DNA from: Candidatus Phosphoribacter baldrii
GTDB taxonomy: Bacteria > Actinomycetota > Actinomycetes > Actinomycetales > Dermatophilaceae
NCBI GenBank assembly: GCA_016704565.1
Contig: JADIZV010000001.1
Span: forward strand, 496,001-560,000
Reading direction: 5' to 3'
Length of the DNA: 64,000 nt
Below the pieces are notes generated by a model. The model saw nothing but the letters and a program-made list of their open reading frames with translations, was not told the DNA's origin and searched no databases. Made by a program: the position numbers and the translations under genes. Below, in pieces: positions 62,177 through 64,000 of the stretch. Positions within the stretch are counted from its first letter, which is position 1. Each line of letters starts with the position of its first letter.

Positions 62177-63069
62177 CCCGGCTGAGGGCCGCTGCTGTTG
62201 TCGCTTTGGCTGGGTGTGTTCTCTCGGTTCCAGTCACGAGCGCGTCGGCTCAAGCCGGGCCCTCCGGCGGGAGCTTCCTGGGGACCTCTGCCGAAGCCGG
62301 AGGGACTCGCACTCACGCATCGGCGGCGTCGGTGGGGAATCTGGGGCAGGGCAAGGACTTGCAGGGTAATGCGTTTGGGGTGCCGATGGTGTTTTCGGTG
62401 CGGATCGCGTGTCAGGTGGCTGATCCAGGAGATCCTGACCCGAGTGCCTGCCAAAAGGCCGCGTTGGGTTGTCTGACCAATGGTCAACAGGCTGGGATCG
62501 GGTTGTTGTACGACATCTACAGTCGCGCGGCCGGGTCCAGTGACCCGTGGCACTTCGTGGGGTCCACGTGTTTCGCTGACCAGGTCCCAGGAGCCAGCCC
62601 GACCTTGTCCATGGGCCGGATCATCGACGCGTTCCACCTGACCCCGTGGGCGACCGCGACCGTCCTCACTCAACCCGAAGGCAACACGACGTTGGTGAAC
62701 CTGCCGGTGTACGCGCGGATCTCGTGGTCCGTCCAGGGATACCAACCCGGTGAGATCGACACCCTCGATCCGGCCCGCATGGTGGGCTTCAACGTGCAGA
62801 TCAGACCGAAAGTCGACCATTACACGTACGTGTGGGGCGATGGCACCTCGACCGGCCCCAGCCGCAGCGATGGTGGAGTCTGGCCCACCGGCGACATCAC
62901 CCACAGCTACCCGAGTCCCGGCACCTACCAGGCCAGGGTCGACACCACCTTCACCGGTGACTTCCGGATCAACGGTGGCCCATGGACCCAGATCCCCGAC
63001 ACGGTCACCATCACCGGACCCACCACCACCATCACCGTCCACGCCGCCAAAGCCGTCCTGGTCGGCTAA
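62173..63069 (+). CDS. Secreted hypothetical protein, PKD-like
   Basis: 298 residues. Signal peptide LRAAAVVALAGCVLSVPVTSASAQA. Four Cys in the first half (CQVADPGDPDPSACQKAALGC and FVGSTCF). The C-terminal part YTYVWGDGTSTGPSRSDGG...ITHSYPSPGTYQARV resembles a PKD domain (WxWGDG...HxY...GxY). Translation coupled with the lipoprotein gene. Its partner's function is unknown; the two may work together at the cell surface. Confidence 0.7.
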   Translation: MTRLRAAAVVALAGCVLSVPVTSASAQAGPSGGSFLGTSAEAGGTRTHASAASVGNLGQGKDLQGNAFGVPMVFSVRIACQVADPGDPDPSACQKAALGCLTNGQQAGIGLLYDIYSRAAGSSDPWHFVGSTCFADQVPGASPTLSMGRIIDAFHLTPWATATVLTQPEGNTTLVNLPVYARISWSVQGYQPGEIDTLDPARMVGFNVQIRPKVDHYTYVWGDGTSTGPSRSDGGVWPTGDITHSYPSPGTYQARVDTTFTGDFRINGGPWTQIPDTVTITGPTTTITVHAAKAVLVG

Positions 63070-63304
63070 CCCGTTCCGACCCAACACCCGCAACCCCAGC
63101 ACGGGTGGCAGTTACACCGGTTTCCTGGCACAAACATCCGCCACGAAACCGCAACAACTGCCACCACACGGGGGCCGGCCGACACACCGGGAGAAGAAGG
63201 CCCGCACCCCCGGAGACGAGCGCGCCCACACCCGGGGTGAAAGGACAGGCCGGGCCGGGCGGGAGGGTGGGAGCGCGGCATACGGGATCTGGGAAGATGA
63301 CCAC
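63070..63304. other. Intergenic region before purB
   Basis: About 235 bp without a supported gene. It is very C/A-rich on the plus strand (ACAACTGCCACCACA) and contains a single GGCATAC near 63278. No strong hairpin or promoter boxes were found. Confidence 0.5.
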
Positions 63305-64000
63305 ATGCCCTCCCTCGGTGACGTCGAACCCCCGATCGCCCTCGGCGCGCTGGACGGGCGTTACCGCGGGTCGGTGGCACCGCTGGTCGATCACCTCTCC
63401 GAGGCGGCGCTCAACCGCGAGCGCGTCCGCGTCGAGATCGAGTGGCTCATCCACCTCACGTCGTATGCCGTCGTCCCCGGCACCCGCTCCCTCACCGCCG
63501 CCGAGCAGGCGAGCCTGCGCACGATCGTCACCGACTTCGGCCCCGCCGACATTGCGGCACTCGCCACCATCGAGCGGGTCACCGTCCACGATGTCAAAGC
63601 CGTTGAGTACTTCCTCAAGGAGCGCCTCGCCGCGATCGCTCCCGCCCGCGAGGACGCCGGCCTCGGCGAGCTGATCCACTTCGCTTGCACGAGCGAGGAC
63701 ATCAACAACCTCGCCTACGCCCTCATGGTCAAAGGTGCCGTCGAGCAGGTCTGGCTCCCCCGCGCCACTGAGCTCGCCGACCAGCTCTCCGCCATGGCCC
63801 GCGAGCACGCCGCCACCCCGATGCTCGCGCACACCCACGGCCAGCCCGCCACCCCCACCACCCTCGGCAAGGAGCTCGCGGTCCTTGCCTTCCGACTGCG
63901 CCGCCAGCTCGACCGGGTCGGGCGCGCGGCATACCTGGGCAAGCTCAACGGCGCGACCGGGACCTACGGCGCCCACCTGGCCGCGGTGCCCGATCACGAC
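63305..64000 (+). CDS. purB: Adenylosuccinate lyase, 5' part, cut by window end
   Basis: The first 232 codons from the ATG at 63305 (MPSLGDVEPPIALGALDGRYRG) run to the window end without a stop. FACTSEDINNLAYALMVK and LAHTHGQPATPTTLGKELAV, the latter with the conserved His, identify PurB of the long Escherichia-like type. Makes AMP from adenylosuccinate and AICAR in purine synthesis. The catalytic Ser loop and C-terminus lie outside the window. Confidence 0.95.
   Translation, partial: MPSLGDVEPPIALGALDGRYRGSVAPLVDHLSEAALNRERVRVEIEWLIHLTSYAVVPGTRSLTAAEQASLRTIVTDFGPADIAALATIERVTVHDVKAVEYFLKERLAAIAPAREDAGLGELIHFACTSEDINNLAYALMVKGAVEQVWLPRATELADQLSAMAREHAATPMLAHTHGQPATPTTLGKELAVLAFRLRRQLDRVGRAAYLGKLNGATGTYGAHLAAVPDHD

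Overview
The window is one stretch of a high-GC (about 70% by eye) actinomycete chromosome. Evidence: very strong G/C third-position bias, frequent GTG starts, a mycothiol-dependent maleylpyruvate isomerase-type enzyme, a CopD-CtaG fusion and a DUF6318-like lipoprotein. A member of the Micrococcales (Intrasporangiaceae-like) is my guess, not something the sequence proves. There are no rRNA or tRNA genes. The last gene (purB) runs off the right edge and the CRISPR array runs off the left edge.

Layout. 1-13.3 kb: a complete type I-G (formerly I-U) CRISPR-Cas locus. It has an array of 50 full identical 36-bp repeats plus one cut by the window edge, then cas2, a cas4-cas1 fusion, csb2 (Cas5/6), csb1 (Cas7), csx17 (Cas8) and a helicase-HD cas3, all on the minus strand behind one good promoter that has a perfect palindrome at its predicted start. 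13.4-17.9 kb: glycerate kinase (frameshifted), carbamate kinase, an aminotransferase and a glyoxylate/hydroxypyruvate reductase, a set that would fit glyoxylate/ureide carbon and nitrogen recycling. 18-22.8 kb: a carbonic-anhydrase-like protein, RtcB and a FadE5-like acyl-CoA dehydrogenase. 22.8-24.4 kb: a 34-residue peptide gene and a 91-residue gene divergent from a TrmB/LuxR-type regulator. 24.5-29 kb: hairpin repeats, a membrane acyltransferase, a nitrilase-family amidohydrolase and CopD-CtaG. 29-32.5 kb: MarR regulator with an MFS drug exporter. 32.8-37.3 kb: branched-chain 2-oxoacid dehydrogenase E1a/E1b/E2. 37.5-38.9 kb: an IS30 element. 39-51.3 kb: a histidinol-phosphate/aromatic aminotransferase, phenylacetate catabolism genes (paaN, paaH, paaI, two paaK) and an amino-acid ABC importer. 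51.4-53.6 kb: a VapBC pair and galE. 53.9-59.9 kb: cydABDC, preceded by a CsoR-like palindrome. 60-64 kb: a winged-helix/membrane pair, a frameshifted low-molecular-weight phosphatase, two secreted proteins and purB.

The strongest unexplained signal is not a gene. The heptamer GGCATAC (GTATGCC on the other strand), usually with a C in front, occurs about 87 times by hand count, against roughly 6-7 expected from base composition. It is balanced between strands, lies in genes of every kind, forces rare codons such as ATA and GCA, and also builds the stems of several intergenic hairpins. It is absent from the CRISPR repeats and the IS30 element. This looks like a genome-wide recognition word whose reader is unknown to me.

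All counts and coordinates of short motifs were read by eye; no searches were run. Family assignments rest on recognised motifs.
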